From the NCBI RefSeq assembly GCF_000633395.1, contig NZ_AYMU01000001.1, positions 186,001 to 250,000 of the forward strand: a stretch of 64,000 bases of DNA. Reading direction: 5' to 3'. The position numbers and the translations under genes are program-made. The notes below the pieces were generated by a model. It saw only the letters and a list, made by a program, of their open reading frames with translations, had not been told where the DNA came from and made no database searches. The stretch comes from Pseudomonas sp. PH1b. Lineage in GTDB: Bacteria > Pseudomonadota > Gammaproteobacteria > Pseudomonadales > Pseudomonadaceae. Shown piece by piece: positions 9,324-18,090 of the stretch (position 1 is its first letter; each line of letters begins with the position of its first letter).

Positions 9324-10481
9324 ATGTTGTTGCCCATCCTGCTGTTGTCGGCCGCGGGGTTCACCGTGCTGACTACGGAGTTCATCATCGTCGGCCTGTT
9401 GCCGTCGATCGCCCGGGACTTGCAGGTCAGTGTGTCCCAGGCCGGCCTGCTGGTGACCCTGTTCGCCTTTACCGTCGCCGCGTTCGGGCCCTTCCTGACC
9501 GCCTATTTCGCGCGGTTCCCCCGCAAGCAGCTGTTTATCAGCGTGCTGGTGATGTTCGGCCTGGCCAATGCCCTGGCGGCGTTGGCGCCGAATATCTGGG
9601 TGATGTCCCTGGCACGGCTGGTGCCGGCCCTGGGCTTGCCGGTGTTCTGGGCCCTGGCCAGCGAGACGGCAGTGGACATCGTCGGCCCGGACTACGCCGG
9701 ACGGGCGATTGCCAAGATCGGCTTTGGCATCGTCTGTGCCACGGTATTCGGGATTCCCGTGGGCACCCTGATTGCCGATGCCTTCGGCTGGCGCAGCGCC
9801 TTCGGCATTCTGGCCCTGGTGTCTTTTGCCAAGGCGTTGCTGCTGTTCATCTATTTGCCGGTCACCAAGCCGCACAACGAGCAGGCGAGCCTGCGTTCGC
9901 AGTTCGGTATCCTGCGCAGCCCGCTGATGCAGGGGCATGTGCTGTTGTCGATCCTGGTGTTCAGCGGCATGTTCACTGCCTACACCTACCTGGCGGACAT
10001 TCTCGAGCGCCTGGCCGGCTTTAACGGCACGCTAGTGGGCTGGTGCCTGATGGGCTTTGGCGCGGTGGGGTTGATCGGCAACTCCCTGGGCGGCCGGGCG
10101 GTGGACCGGCATCCGCTGATTGCCTCCATGGTGTTCTGCGCGCTGATGATCGGCGGCATGGTGGCGCTGGTGCCGAGCATTCATTCGACCCTGGGGTTGG
10201 CGGCAGCCATGGGCATCTGGGGCGTGACCCAGGCGGCGCTGTTCCTGGTCAGCCATGTGCGGCTGATCAAGGCCGCCCCGCAGGCACCTGCCTTTGCCGC
10301 TTCGCTGAACATCGCCGGGGCCAATCTGGGGATCGGCCTGGGGGCGATGGTCGGCGGTCGGGTTATCGACACCCTGGGCCTGGGCAGCCTGGGGCTTGCG
10401 GCGTCCGGCTTCATCCTGCTGTCCATCGCCCTGGCGCTGTTGCTGATGAAACTGAAGGCGCCGGATACCTGCGCCTCCTGA
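9324..10481 (+). CDS. Major facilitator superfamily (DHA1) efflux transporter
   Basis: A 385-residue inner-membrane protein with about 12 predicted helices. It resembles DHA1 drug/metabolite exporters such as AraJ, YdhP and NepI: an N-terminal TTEFIIVGLLPSIARDL motif and a motif-A-like loop (AYFARFPRKQLF) after helix 2. The substrate cannot be read from sequence. GGAG lies 6 nt before the ATG. It converges tail-to-tail with nhaR with no spacer. Confidence 0.85.
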   Translation: MLLPILLLSAAGFTVLTTEFIIVGLLPSIARDLQVSVSQAGLLVTLFAFTVAAFGPFLTAYFARFPRKQLFISVLVMFGLANALAALAPNIWVMSLARLVPALGLPVFWALASETAVDIVGPDYAGRAIAKIGFGIVCATVFGIPVGTLIADAFGWRSAFGILALVSFAKALLLFIYLPVTKPHNEQASLRSQFGILRSPLMQGHVLLSILVFSGMFTAYTYLADILERLAGFNGTLVGWCLMGFGAVGLIGNSLGGRAVDRHPLIASMVFCALMIGGMVALVPSIHSTLGLAAAMGIWGVTQAALFLVSHVRLIKAAPQAPAFAASLNIAGANLGIGLGAMVGGRVIDTLGLGSLGLAASGFILLSIALALLLMKLKAPDTCAS

Positions 10482-11387
10482 TCAGTGGGGCAGGGCCGTG
10501 AACAGCTCCCGGCGTGCGCCTTCGGTGATGGCCAGGATGCCGGGATGCTTGACCTTGCGTTCCACGGAGATGGCGTAGAAGGACTCGGTCACGGCATCGG
10601 TCTGGCCAATCAGCTGCACCCCGTACTGCTGCCGGACCTCGTCGGCGATCACGCTGGGGGCGATGAAGATCCCGCTGCCGGATTGACCGAAGGCCTGCAT
10701 CAGGGCGCTGTCGTCGAATTCCCCGATGATCCGCGGCTGCAGTTGCTGTTCGGCAAACCAGCGCAGCAACCGGCTGCGGACCACGGTTTCCTGGCCGGGG
10801 ATCAATAACGGGGCCCCTTGCAGGCCTTGGGGAAAGTCCGCGCCGTGCAACCGGGCCAGCTCCGCGGTGGCGAAGAAGCTGATCCCGCATTCTCCAAGTT
10901 TCTGGCTGTAGCCCTTGATGTCCAGGTGCGAGGGCATCGGGCTGTCGGAAATCACCAGGTCCAGGCGCTGGATGGCCAGGTCCGCCAGCAGGCGTTCGAG
11001 TTTGTCTTCACGGCAGGTCAGGCGGATTGGCTCACTGAGTTCCATGGTCGGGGCGATCAGGCGGTAGACGATGGATTTGGGCACCACGTCCGCCACGCCG
11101 ACCCGGAACTGGATCTGTTGCTCGTCGGGGCGGGCGCGAAGCATGGCCTCCAGTTCGCCGCCGAGCTGGAACATCTGTTCGGCGTAGGTCAGGGCCTGGC
11201 GTCCGGTTTCGGTCAGTTCCAACTGGCGCCCGACCCGGCGAAACAGCTCGATGCCATAGGTCTGCTCCAGCAGGCTGATCTGCCCGCTGATGGTCTGGGG
11301 GGTCAGATTGAGCTGTTCGCAGGCGCGGACGATGCTGCCAGTCTTGGCCACGACCCAGAAATAATGCAGTTGGCGGTAGTTGAGCAT
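10482..11387 (-). CDS. nhaR: LysR-type transcriptional activator NhaR
   Basis: A 301-residue LysR-type regulator. The N-terminal winged helix-turn-helix spans about residues 1-60 (MLNYRQLHYFWVVAKTGSI start, SGQISLLEQ recognition region), followed by an effector-binding domain. The start, the GVADVVPK segment near 97 and the ISDSPMPSHL segment near 146 match NhaR, which senses sodium and pH and activates antiporter and other genes in enterobacteria. Pseudomonas targets are not defined. It stands alone here, without nhaA; its stop abuts the stop of the MFS gene. Confidence 0.85.
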   Translation of the reverse strand: MLNYRQLHYFWVVAKTGSIVRACEQLNLTPQTISGQISLLEQTYGIELFRRVGRQLELTETGRQALTYAEQMFQLGGELEAMLRARPDEQQIQFRVGVADVVPKSIVYRLIAPTMELSEPIRLTCREDKLERLLADLAIQRLDLVISDSPMPSHLDIKGYSQKLGECGISFFATAELARLHGADFPQGLQGAPLLIPGQETVVRSRLLRWFAEQQLQPRIIGEFDDSALMQAFGQSGSGIFIAPSVIADEVRQQYGVQLIGQTDAVTESFYAISVERKVKHPGILAITEGARRELFTALPH

Positions 11388-11521
11388 GCTGAGCTTCTGT
11401 TCGTAAAAACCGAAGTATAACTGCTAAAAATACGAATTTTCCTGAAGTATCAGGCTCCTTAGAATGCCTCGCTATCGATGGGGCCTTGCTTGGCCCCGTC
11501 CGTTCTATCGAGGAAAAAACT

Positions 11522-11770
11522 ATGTCATTCAAATCCCTGGGCGCGGCGTCGTTGCTGGCCCTGTCTATGCTGACCCTGGCGGGTTGCGAGCAAGCGGAAA
11601 AGAGCGCTCAGCAGGCGTTGGACAAGGCCGCACAGTCGGCCAAGCAGGCCATCGACGACACCCACAAGGCTGCGGAGCAGGCTCTGAGTGACGCCACGCA
11701 AAGCGTGACCGGCAAGGAAAAAAGCCAGGACGAGGCTGCCAAGCAGCCTGAGTCGTCCCAGGAAATCTGA
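11522..11770 (+). CDS. Small lipoprotein with heptad repeats
   Basis: An 82-residue protein with a lipoprotein signal (MSFKS start, hydrophobic core, lipobox LTLAGC, so Cys about 22 is lipidated). The rest is Ala/Gln/Lys/Asp-rich with repeated AxxA heptads (SAQQALDKAAQSAKQAIDD), predicted to form an extended helix or coiled coil in the periplasm. GAGG precedes the ATG. It lies 30 bp upstream of terC and may be cotranscribed with it. Confidence 0.8.
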   Translation: MSFKSLGAASLLALSMLTLAGCEQAEKSAQQALDKAAQSAKQAIDDTHKAAEQALSDATQSVTGKEKSQDEAAKQPESSQEI

Positions 11771-11800
11771 TCTTTCATACAACCGAGTCAGGATTGACCC

Positions 11801-12556
11801 ATGGATTACCTTTTACAGCTCGCCGCCAGCCCCACCGCCTGGGTTGCCCTGGCCACCCTGGTGGTGATGGAGATCGTGCTCGGCATCGATAACCTGATCT
11901 TCATCTCCATCCTCACCAACAAGTTGCCGGAGAAGCATCGGGCCAAGGCGCGGCGCATCGGCATCGGCATGGCGTTGTTCCTGCGCCTGGCGTTGCTCAG
12001 CACCATCGCTTTCATCGTCCAGCTCACCGAGCCGGTGGTTGAGGTGCTGGGCCAGAGCTTCTCCTGGAAAGACATGATCCTGATTGCCGGTGGCTTGTTC
12101 CTGGTGTGGAAAGCCACCACGGAAATCCACCACAGCATGGATCCCGAGCCCCAGGAGAGCAAAACCGAGACGCCGGGCGTGGCCATCGGTTTTGCCGCCG
12201 CGATCGGTCAGATCCTGTTACTGGACATGGTGTTTTCCATCGACAGCATCATTACCGCCGTGGGCATGACCGAGCACTTGCCGATCATGATCATCGCCGT
12301 GGTGGTGTCGGTGCTGGTGATGTTGCTGGCGGCCGAGCCCCTGGCCAAGTTCATCAACGACAACCCGACCGTGGTGATGCTGGCCCTGGGCTTCCTGATC
12401 ATGATCGGCATGACCCTGATTGCCGAAGGTTTCGGCGCCCATGTACCCAAGGGCTACGTGTATGCGGCAATGGCTTTCTCGGCCGCCATTGAAAGCCTGA
12501 ACATGCTCGCCCGCCGGGCTCGGCGCAAGCACCAGGCGACGCAGCACGACGCCTGA
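11801..12556 (+). CDS. TerC family membrane protein
   Basis: A 251-residue polytopic inner-membrane protein with seven to eight helices. It shows the two TerC signatures: [14 protein letters not shown] near residue 23 and [16 protein letters not shown] near 145. The acidic residues in these motifs are thought to coordinate metals. Family members are linked to Mn2+ export, metal loading of exported proteins and tellurite resistance. AGGA lies before the ATG. A 56-aa membrane protein gene converges downstream. Confidence 0.88.
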   Translation: MDYLLQLAASPTAWVALATLVVMEIVLGIDNLIFISILTNKLPEKHRAKARRIGIGMALFLRLALLSTIAFIVQLTEPVVEVLGQSFSWKDMILIAGGLFLVWKATTEIHHSMDPEPQESKTETPGVAIGFAAAIGQILLLDMVFSIDSIITAVGMTEHLPIMIIAVVVSVLVMLLAAEPLAKFINDNPTVVMLALGFLIMIGMTLIAEGFGAHVPKGYVYAAMAFSAAIESLNMLARRARRKHQATQHDA

Positions 12557-12572
12557 TTCACAGCCACAGCAA

Positions 12573-12612
12573 ACGGCCGCCTGTACTCGTTGGAGTCAGG
12601 CGGCCGTATTGT
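12573..12612. terminator. Hairpin between terC and the converging small gene
   Basis: A perfect 11-bp inverted repeat (12573-12583 with 12597-12607, ACGGCCGCCTG/CAGGCGGCCGT) with a 13-nt loop, lying in the convergent gap. The T runs on both sides are weak, so it may act as an imperfect intrinsic terminator or an RNA-stabilising hairpin. Confidence 0.55.
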
Positions 12613-12634
12613 TGGTGTGATTTGAAACGGTCAA

Positions 12635-12805
12635 TCAATGGGCAGTGGCGGGCCGGCCGGTGGTTTTTTCTGCCTTGGGGCCAGGGGCTGACTGCGGGGG
12701 TTGATAGTGGTGGCGGCGAGTGATGCGCAGCACGCCCCAAAGCATGGCGGCGGCAACCGCCAGCCAGCCCAGGATCAGCATCAGGATCGTCGTTGTCAGG
12801 CTCAT
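12635..12805 (-). CDS. Small single-pass membrane protein (56 aa)
   Basis: A 56-residue protein with one N-terminal membrane segment (TTILMLILGWLAVAAAMLWG), then a basic cytosolic tail rich in His, Pro and Lys. The start at 12805 is fixed by an excellent AAGGAGG 5-6 nt upstream; a longer frame beginning at 12850 has no ribosome site. Function unknown. Confidence 0.65.
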   Translation of the reverse strand: MSLTTTILMLILGWLAVAAAMLWGVLRITRRHHYQPPQSAPGPKAEKTTGRPATAH

Positions 12806-13031
12806 GAGTGCCTCCTTTCGTGCCCGATACCGGGCACCTACTCTTACCAATGGACAGTCTAGTAGCCTCTGTGTTTCAAGCTATTGACCAATAGTCGAGA
12901 GTCTTCGAACACTTCGCTCTATGGTTTTCAACTAACTGCCGTCTAACGCTATACCCTCGTCCAAGAGGGCCCTATGATCAAGCCCCCAGCCGGGAGTCAG
13001 TCGGTCCGGCGATTGAATATAGAGAGCGATG

Positions 13032-13706
13032 ATGGTGCGGGTATTTTCTCGATTTCGTACAGCGCTGCTGGCCAGCGCCTGTGTCTTGGGCCTCGCGGGT
13101 TGCGCGGGCAGCGTGCCGTTGGAGATCCAGCGCCTACCAGAGCGGGTGGAGCTCAATAGCGTGCCGTTCTTTCGTGGGGAGATGTATCAGAGCGCTCCTG
13201 GTGCCCTGGCCAGCATGCTTTCGCAGCAAGGGGTCGTGATCACTCCGGGCTTGCTGGACAAACCCTTGCACCTGCCGGGCGCTGAGGCGCAGTTGCAGCA
13301 GAACATGCAGAACCTGGCGCGGGAATACGGGATGGTGGTCTATCCCCTGGACGACAATCTGCCTGCCTTGCTGACCCAGGTTGCTGCGGGGTATCCAGTG
13401 CTGGTGCGTTTCACCGAGGGCTCGACGTTCTGGGCCGAGCCGCGTTACGCGGTACTGGCCGGTTATAACCGGGACAAGCGGACGGTGTTGTTGCGAGGGG
13501 CGAAAAGTCGCCGGCAGTTGATGAGCTTCAGTGAGTTCGAATCGTCGTGGAAGAGTGCCGGAAGCTTTGCGGTGCTGGTTCAGGCTCCCGACCAGCTACC
13601 GGCCAAGGTTGATCGCCAGCGCTGGCTGAAAGCGGTCAACGACTTGGCCCAGGCTGGCCAGGAGAAGGCGGCCGCCAGAGCGAGCAAGGCGCTCGACAGC
13701 CATTGA
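13032..13706 (+). CDS. C39-peptidase-like lipoprotein without catalytic residues
   Basis: A 224-residue lipoprotein (signal and lipobox LGLAGC near residue 24) with a papain-like C39 peptidase domain. The family motif around the nucleophile, normally Q-C-G-P-A-A-L-A, reads QSAPGALA here (Cys to Ser, about residue 54). The usual H-Y-A-V-V-x-G-Y motif reads RYAVLAGY (His to Arg, about 139). It is therefore predicted to be a non-catalytic binding relative. A two-codon ATGATG choice (13029 or 13032) follows AGAGAG. A strong terminator follows. Confidence 0.7.
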   Translation: MVRVFSRFRTALLASACVLGLAGCAGSVPLEIQRLPERVELNSVPFFRGEMYQSAPGALASMLSQQGVVITPGLLDKPLHLPGAEAQLQQNMQNLAREYGMVVYPLDDNLPALLTQVAAGYPVLVRFTEGSTFWAEPRYAVLAGYNRDKRTVLLRGAKSRRQLMSFSEFESSWKSAGSFAVLVQAPDQLPAKVDRQRWLKAVNDLAQAGQEKAAARASKALDSH

Positions 13707-13719
13707 TTGCTCCGCTCAA

Positions 13720-13752
13720 GACAACGGCGCCTGCGGGCGCCGTTGTCGTTTC
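13720..13752 (+). terminator. Terminator after the C39-like lipoprotein gene
   Basis: A perfect 12-bp stem (13720-13731 with 13736-13747), 4-nt loop TGCG, followed by GTTTC. It lies in the convergent gap with pbpG. Confidence 0.75.
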
Positions 13753-13759
13753 TGCTGTA

Positions 13760-14698
13760 TCAGTGTGAAGCCTGGGGAGGAGCTACCTGGCGATTCTTGA
13801 GGTTCTTGTCGGCCTTGTAGCGCAAGGCGACGTCCGGCACCGATCCGCTCTTGCCGGTCTCGACCCAATTGCGGATACGGCTGGCATCGGCGAAATGGGT
13901 GTACTTGCCGAAGGCATCGAGAATCACCAGGGCCACCGGACGATTACCCATGCTGGTGACTAGCACCAGGCAATGGCCGGCCTGATTGGTAAACCCGGTC
14001 TTGGTGATCTTGATGTCCCATTTTTCCTTGTTGACCAGGTGATCGGTGTTACGAAAGCCCAGGGTGTAGTTGGGCTTGCGGAATGCCACCGTCTTTTCCT
14101 TGGTGGTACTCAGCTCGCTCAGTAGCGGGTACTTGCGGGCAGCTACCAGTAGCTTGCTCAGATCGCGCGCGGTGGAAACGTTGTGGATCGACAGGCCCGT
14201 GGGCTCCACGTAGCGGGTGTGGATCATGCCCAGGGACTTGGCCTTGGCGTTCATCGCTGCAATGAAGGCTGCGTAGCCTCCCGGGTAGTGGTGGGCGAGG
14301 CTGGCGGCGGCACGGTTTTCCGAGGACATCAGGGCAATCAGCAGCATCTCTCGGCGGCTCAGCTCGCTGTTGAGCTTGACTCGGGAAAACACACCTTTCA
14401 TTTCCGGGGTGTCGCTGATGTTGATGGCGATGTACTGGTCCATGGGCAGCTTGGCATCCAGTACCACCATGGCTGTCATCAGCTTGGTGACCGAAGCGAT
14501 GGGCACCACGACGTCCGGGTTGCTCGAATAGATGACCTTGTTGGTCTGCAGATCCAGCAGCAACGCGCTGCCGGAGGCGATGTGCAATTGTGACGTGTCT
14601 CTTGGCGCCGCGGTGGTTTCGCTGGCGTCGACGCTATGGGCGGTCAAGGTGCCGGACACAGCAAACAACAAGCTGAGGATGGAGAGACGAATTTTCAC
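13760..14698 (-). CDS. pbpG: D-alanyl-D-alanine endopeptidase PbpG (PBP7)
   Basis: About 312 residues of periplasmic serine peptidase (S11, low-molecular-weight PBP) that cuts D-Ala-meso-DAP cross-links in peptidoglycan. A signal peptide starts at a GTG (V-K-I-R-L-S-I-L) and is cut near VDASE. The catalytic triad motifs are present: S-x-x-K in ASVTKLM, S-x-N in [11 protein letters not shown] in [11 protein letters not shown] chose the GTG at 14698 because it begins a classic signal peptide; a TTG 13 codons upstream is also in frame. The prophage integrase lies just upstream, so the native promoter may be altered. Confidence 0.9.
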   Translation of the reverse strand: MKIRLSILSLLFAVSGTLTAHSVDASETTAAPRDTSQLHIASGSALLLDLQTNKVIYSSNPDVVVPIASVTKLMTAMVVLDAKLPMDQYIAINISDTPEMKGVFSRVKLNSELSRREMLLIALMSSENRAAASLAHHYPGGYAAFIAAMNAKAKSLGMIHTRYVEPTGLSIHNVSTARDLSKLLVAARKYPLLSELSTTKEKTVAFRKPNYTLGFRNTDHLVNKEKWDIKITKTGFTNQAGHCLVLVTSMGNRPVALVILDAFGKYTHFADASRIRNWVETGKSGSVPDVALRYKADKNLKNRQVAPPQASH

Positions 14699-14737
14699 GC
14701 GGGCGGACTCGATAGAGATGGATATGCCGTTTGGCAA

Positions 14738-14812
14738 CGGGCTTTTTCGGAAAAACGTTACATTTTATGAGTATGTGCCAGAAACTTGCTACACGCCTTT
14801 AACTACGGGCTC
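14738..14812. other. Likely left prophage junction (attL lies here or close by)
   Basis: This 75-bp gap separates the 5' end of host pbpG from the 3' end of the phage integrase, which normally lies next to an att site. It contains a short TTTTTCGGAAAAA inverted repeat and TTAATTAA. The right junction is outside the window, so the core repeat cannot be defined. Confidence 0.4.
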
Positions 14813-16024
14813 TTAATTAAACTTTTTTTCATCCTGTACCGTTTTTGTACCAATTTTGCTTTCCAGCTTACTTATCTCCGTCCAGTCCGTTGTCGAGTTC
14901 AGCCACCGCGCATAAGTCGAGAGCAGCACTTGCACGCTGTGCCCGAGTTGGCCGGCAATGAAAGCGGGATTCATGCCAGACATGAGGCACATCGTAGCGT
15001 AGGTGTGACGGCAGTTATATTGGTTCCGGGGCCTGATCCCCAAGGCCTCTAGAGCTGTTGCAAAGTGCCCGGCAGGGGTCGTTGGGCCCTTGATAAACGG
15101 CGAACTGCCGGACGGCTGGAACACGTAAGGCGACGACTTGCGCACGCGGCGCCGCTCACTGTCGCGGACCTGGGCAATTTCCTTTGCCTGGGCCAGGGCG
15201 TTCATGGCGCGGGAGTTCAGCATTACCGTTCTGGCGTACTTTGTTTTAGTGCGCTCCTGCAGCTTACCCTTGACGACAATCCGACAGACGTGTGCTGTTC
15301 TGTCCTCCAGGTCGATCTCGTCCCAGCGCAGCGCCAGCAGTTCACCAGTACGCATGCCGGTATAGAAGGCAAACTCGAAATAGGCCGCGTAGATCCTGAC
15401 CACCGGTCGAGTGAAGTTCGCATACAGCCACGCAATAAGCGCGTCGGCCTCTTCCGCTGTGAACGGATCTACTACTTTTTTCTTCCTCGCCGGCAGTTGA
15501 ATCGATGTTGTGGGGTTGCGTGCAATCACTTCGTCCTGCACTGCGACATTGAACAGGGCGTTTACTCGAGATATCGCCGCACGCTTCACCCCGGGGCTGC
15601 TCCACTCGGTGGCCGCTATGATCTTGCGCAGCGCCATTGGGGTGATGTCGTTCATGGGGATGCCGGCAAGCGCAGGCATCCAGTACAGGTTGAGGCTGCC
15701 CTTGTAGTTGCTCCTGGTGCCCTCTACGACTTCCCGACTGTCGAGCCAGGTCTGCGCATATTCCCCAAAAGTGACGACGGCTGACTCAGTCGTCGTCACG
15801 TAGCTGGAGTTAGGGAAAAGCTCGGTGTATTTCTCGTCCGTCAGGGCCCCGTGCTTGGCCAGGCTGATTACGTGAGCACGGAGATCTGCGGCCGCTTTGA
15901 TCCCCTTGGCCGTCTGTGGGTAGGCGAGGGTTTCACACCGGCGATGCTTCCAGGTGAATCGGATTCGGATTGAATCACCAGCAAATTCAACTCCTGTGGG
16001 CAGTCCCATTGGCTTTCTTGCCAT
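14813..16024 (-). CDS. int: Phage tyrosine recombinase (integrase)
   Basis: A 403-residue site-specific recombinase that integrates the prophage. An N-terminal arm-binding domain (DUF3596-like, with SIRIRFTWKHRRCETL) is followed by a core-binding SAM-like domain (about 85-170). In the catalytic domain I see Arg225 in TGMRTGEL, Arg339 in NCRHTYAT, His362 in GQLGHS and the nucleophile Tyr371 in LLSTYARWL. It is the first gene of the prophage, next to pbpG. Its 5' end overlaps the excisionase-like gene by about 157 nt in another frame. Confidence 0.93.
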   Translation of the reverse strand: MARKPMGLPTGVEFAGDSIRIRFTWKHRRCETLAYPQTAKGIKAAADLRAHVISLAKHGALTDEKYTELFPNSSYVTTTESAVVTFGEYAQTWLDSREVVEGTRSNYKGSLNLYWMPALAGIPMNDITPMALRKIIAATEWSSPGVKRAAISRVNALFNVAVQDEVIARNPTTSIQLPARKKKVVDPFTAEEADALIAWLYANFTRPVVRIYAAYFEFAFYTGMRTGELLALRWDEIDLEDRTAHVCRIVVKGKLQERTKTKYARTVMLNSRAMNALAQAKEIAQVRDSERRRVRKSSPYVFQPSGSSPFIKGPTTPAGHFATALEALGIRPRNQYNCRHTYATMCLMSGMNPAFIAGQLGHSVQVLLSTYARWLNSTTDWTEISKLESKIGTKTVQDEKKFN

Positions 16025-16209
16025 GCCTCGTATCTCCTGATGCTGTAAAAAATGCGGTTGTCGATCTTGTTCCAGACGCCTTCGGGGATGCCCCCGCGGG
16101 CTCGCTTGCTTTCCAGGGCGCGTTGAGTTTTGCCGATAAGCTGCGCCATACGCTTCTCGGGCACTTTGTCGAAGGGGTACGTTTCGGGTAGTTCGTCTTT
16201 CTCGGACAT
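15868..16209 (-). CDS. Excisionase-like DNA-binding protein
   Basis: A 113-residue frame starting at an ATG with only a weak GGGA ahead of it. Residues 8-60 resemble DUF1233-type phage excisionases, with a winged-helix segment containing GKTQRALESKRARGGIPEG and a C-terminal F-Y-S-I-R-R-Y-E-A-W strand/helix. It lies directly upstream of and overlaps int, as lambda xis does. Residues after about 62 are encoded within the int 5' region, so the tail may be less conserved. Role in excision is inferred from position and motif. Confidence 0.6.
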   Translation of the reverse strand: MSEKDELPETYPFDKVPEKRMAQLIGKTQRALESKRARGGIPEGVWNKIDNRIFYSIRRYEAWQESQWDCPQELNLLVIQSESDSPGSIAGVKPSPTHRRPRGSKRPQISVLT

Positions 16210-16378
16210 TTGTCTATCCCGCCCGCCATCGCCGGCAGGCTCCGATTGTTGAGTGGGGTGTTTCAGATGGTGCTGATCGCCGTCGGCGTTGCGCCGTGGC
16301 ACTGTCTCTGCGTTCGCCCGGTCTATGTCTTGCTCATCAAGGAAGAAGACGACCGATCCCGGGCCGGGCGGACTCTTT

Positions 16379-17536
16379 TCAGAGCTGAAGTTGTTTCGGC
16401 TTGGTGAGCTCGTGCTCAATTCGTGCTCGAGCGATCGCCGCGTATTGTTCGTCGAGTTCGCAGCCGATGAACCGAAACCCTTCGCGCATTGCTGCCTTGC
16501 CGGTGCTGCCCGAACCCATGAATGGGTCGAGTGCGGTACCACCTGGGGGCGTAATCAGGCGCAGTAGGTAGGCCATCAGGTCAGTCGGTTTCACTGTCGG
16601 ATGGTGGTTGCCATTGCGTGCAGGCCAGTCCGCAGTCTCGCGATCACGCATAGTGGCTCCAGTAACAACAGATGGTTGCATGCTGCTGTGGAGCCCTTCA
16701 TTTCGATCTTCTCGACTCGTCTTAGCACAGTAGAAGAACCGGGCAGCACTTCCGCTATCTGCGTGGAAAGCTCCTTTCGTGCGTCCCATCATGCCGCTGT
16801 ATTTTACAGAGCCGCTGAATCCATTTGACGTTGGTTCGGTGCCCATCACAGGTGCACAGGCGCCTGCTTCAGCAGGGAATAGCGCCACGACTTCAGAGCT
16901 GCCGTCGTGAATCAGATTGGCAGGCCATCGGCCCGAGGGCTGGATATAATCGCCAGCCGTAGCGCCGACTGCATTCATGCCTCCGCCTTGCCGCAAGGAA
17001 TCGGATACTGACTGTCGACCATTCTCGGAATAGGCGCCTCCATTCAGGTTGTCGTTAGTCTCGATCCGGCATCCATCGATGTTGAGCGCACCGACGCCAA
17101 AAGCTATGACGTTGGCACCTATTGTCTTCTCCGCAAGTGGCTTGCGAGCAAAAGTTATCGGTTCTATCGATGGTTTGAGCGCCGTACCCCAGCCATCCAT
17201 TCCGTCGACATCATTCCCGATGTTGCGTGACTTTGGGAATCCCGAGCCATAAACCCAAGCGATCATGTCGCGTATCTCGAAGCCGGCATCCTCGATCGCT
17301 ACCGCCATTCGGTGCTGTGTGCGGGTACCAGCGAAAGCCAGCAGATGGCCGCCAGGTTTGAGCACCCGAAGGCATTCAGCCCAGACTTCAACGCCCGGTA
17401 CGGACGCGTCCCATTTCTTGCCCATAAAGCCCAGGCCGTAGGGCGGATCGGTCACCACGCTGTCGACAGAGTTGTCAGGCATTTGGCGCATCAGCTCCAG
17501 GCAGTCGCCTGTAAGGATTCTGAATGGTTCGCTCAT
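16379..17536 (-). CDS. Site-specific DNA methyltransferase
   Basis: A 385-residue N4-cytosine/N6-adenine methyltransferase with the beta-class order: catalytic motif DPPYG at about 30-34 and the S-adenosylmethionine motif DPFMGSGSTG near 343. The ~200-residue insert between them is the variable target-recognition part. It is a solitary phage enzyme; no restriction endonuclease is adjacent. It probably marks phage DNA to escape host restriction. The ATG at 17536 follows AAGG and matches the family start. Confidence 0.88.
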   Translation of the reverse strand: MSEPFRILTGDCLELMRQMPDNSVDSVVTDPPYGLGFMGKKWDASVPGVEVWAECLRVLKPGGHLLAFAGTRTQHRMAVAIEDAGFEIRDMIAWVYGSGFPKSRNIGNDVDGMDGWGTALKPSIEPITFARKPLAEKTIGANVIAFGVGALNIDGCRIETNDNLNGGAYSENGRQSVSDSLRQGGGMNAVGATAGDYIQPSGRWPANLIHDGSSEVVALFPAEAGACAPVMGTEPTSNGFSGSVKYSGMMGRTKGAFHADSGSAARFFYCAKTSREDRNEGLHSSMQPSVVTGATMRDRETADWPARNGNHHPTVKPTDLMAYLLRLITPPGGTALDPFMGSGSTGKAAMREGFRFIGCELDEQYAAIARARIEHELTKPKQLQL

Positions 17537-17592
17537 GGCCTTGGCCCCGTGTAGATGTTCCATGCGAGGTAGAGCAGGGCGGGGAGGATCAT
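17533..17592 (-). CDS. Tiny hydrophobic peptide (19 aa), tentative
   Basis: A 19-codon frame (start MILPALLYLAWN) whose TGA overlaps the methyltransferase ATG (ATGA). It may serve only for translational coupling. There is no independent evidence of function. Confidence 0.3.
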   Translation of the reverse strand: MILPALLYLAWNIYTGPRP

Positions 17593-18005
17593 GGCTGCAC
17601 TTCCTGGGCCAGGGCGGCGCGGCGAGCATCGTAGAACGCCAAAACTTCAGTCATCGCACGATCCACGGCAACAATCTCCCGGTCGAAGTAGGCTTGGCTG
17701 TTAGTCTCACCCTCTGGAGGCAGCTCGCCAGGACCAGCCAGCGAGTTGTAAATCCACTCCATTCCCGCTGCCGGGCCTTTGCCATGCTTTTCCTCGATAA
17801 GAGCCGAGCGCATGGCGAGGATGTAGCGTCCGAACAGCAGATCCAGTTCCTTGATCCGCATGCGGGCGTGTTCGATCTCCGCGAGCAGAGCCAGCGTTAC
17901 AGCTGACGGTACAGCCATTCCGTAATCGTTCAGTGCTGCATAATCGCCGCTGTCGTTCTGTGCTGCCTCGGCCAGGGCCTTCAGCTTTTCTTTGTCGATA
18001 TTCAT
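17589..18005 (-). CDS. Ead/Ea22-like phage early protein
   Basis: A 138-residue frame starting M-N-I-D-K-E-K-L-K-A-L-A-E-A-A, the typical start of Ead/Ea22-like proteins of lambdoid phages, followed by charged helices. The function of this family in the early left operon is unknown. GGAG lies 8 nt before the ATG. An in-frame upstream extension has no ribosome site. Confidence 0.7.
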   Translation of the reverse strand: MNIDKEKLKALAEAAQNDSGDYAALNDYGMAVPSAVTLALLAEIEHARMRIKELDLLFGRYILAMRSALIEEKHGKGPAAGMEWIYNSLAGPGELPPEGETNSQAYFDREIVAVDRAMTEVLAFYDARRAALAQEVQP

Positions 18006-18090
18006 GGCATAGCTCCGCCATTCCGCTGCTGCGGCTGACTTGAATGTGGGGGAGGGGTGATGTTTTCGCGGGTGGAGTACAAATGTACTC

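Noticed and set aside
16379..17536. Possible restriction-modification system
   Set aside because: Only a methyltransferase is present; the neighbours are small early genes without endonuclease motifs.
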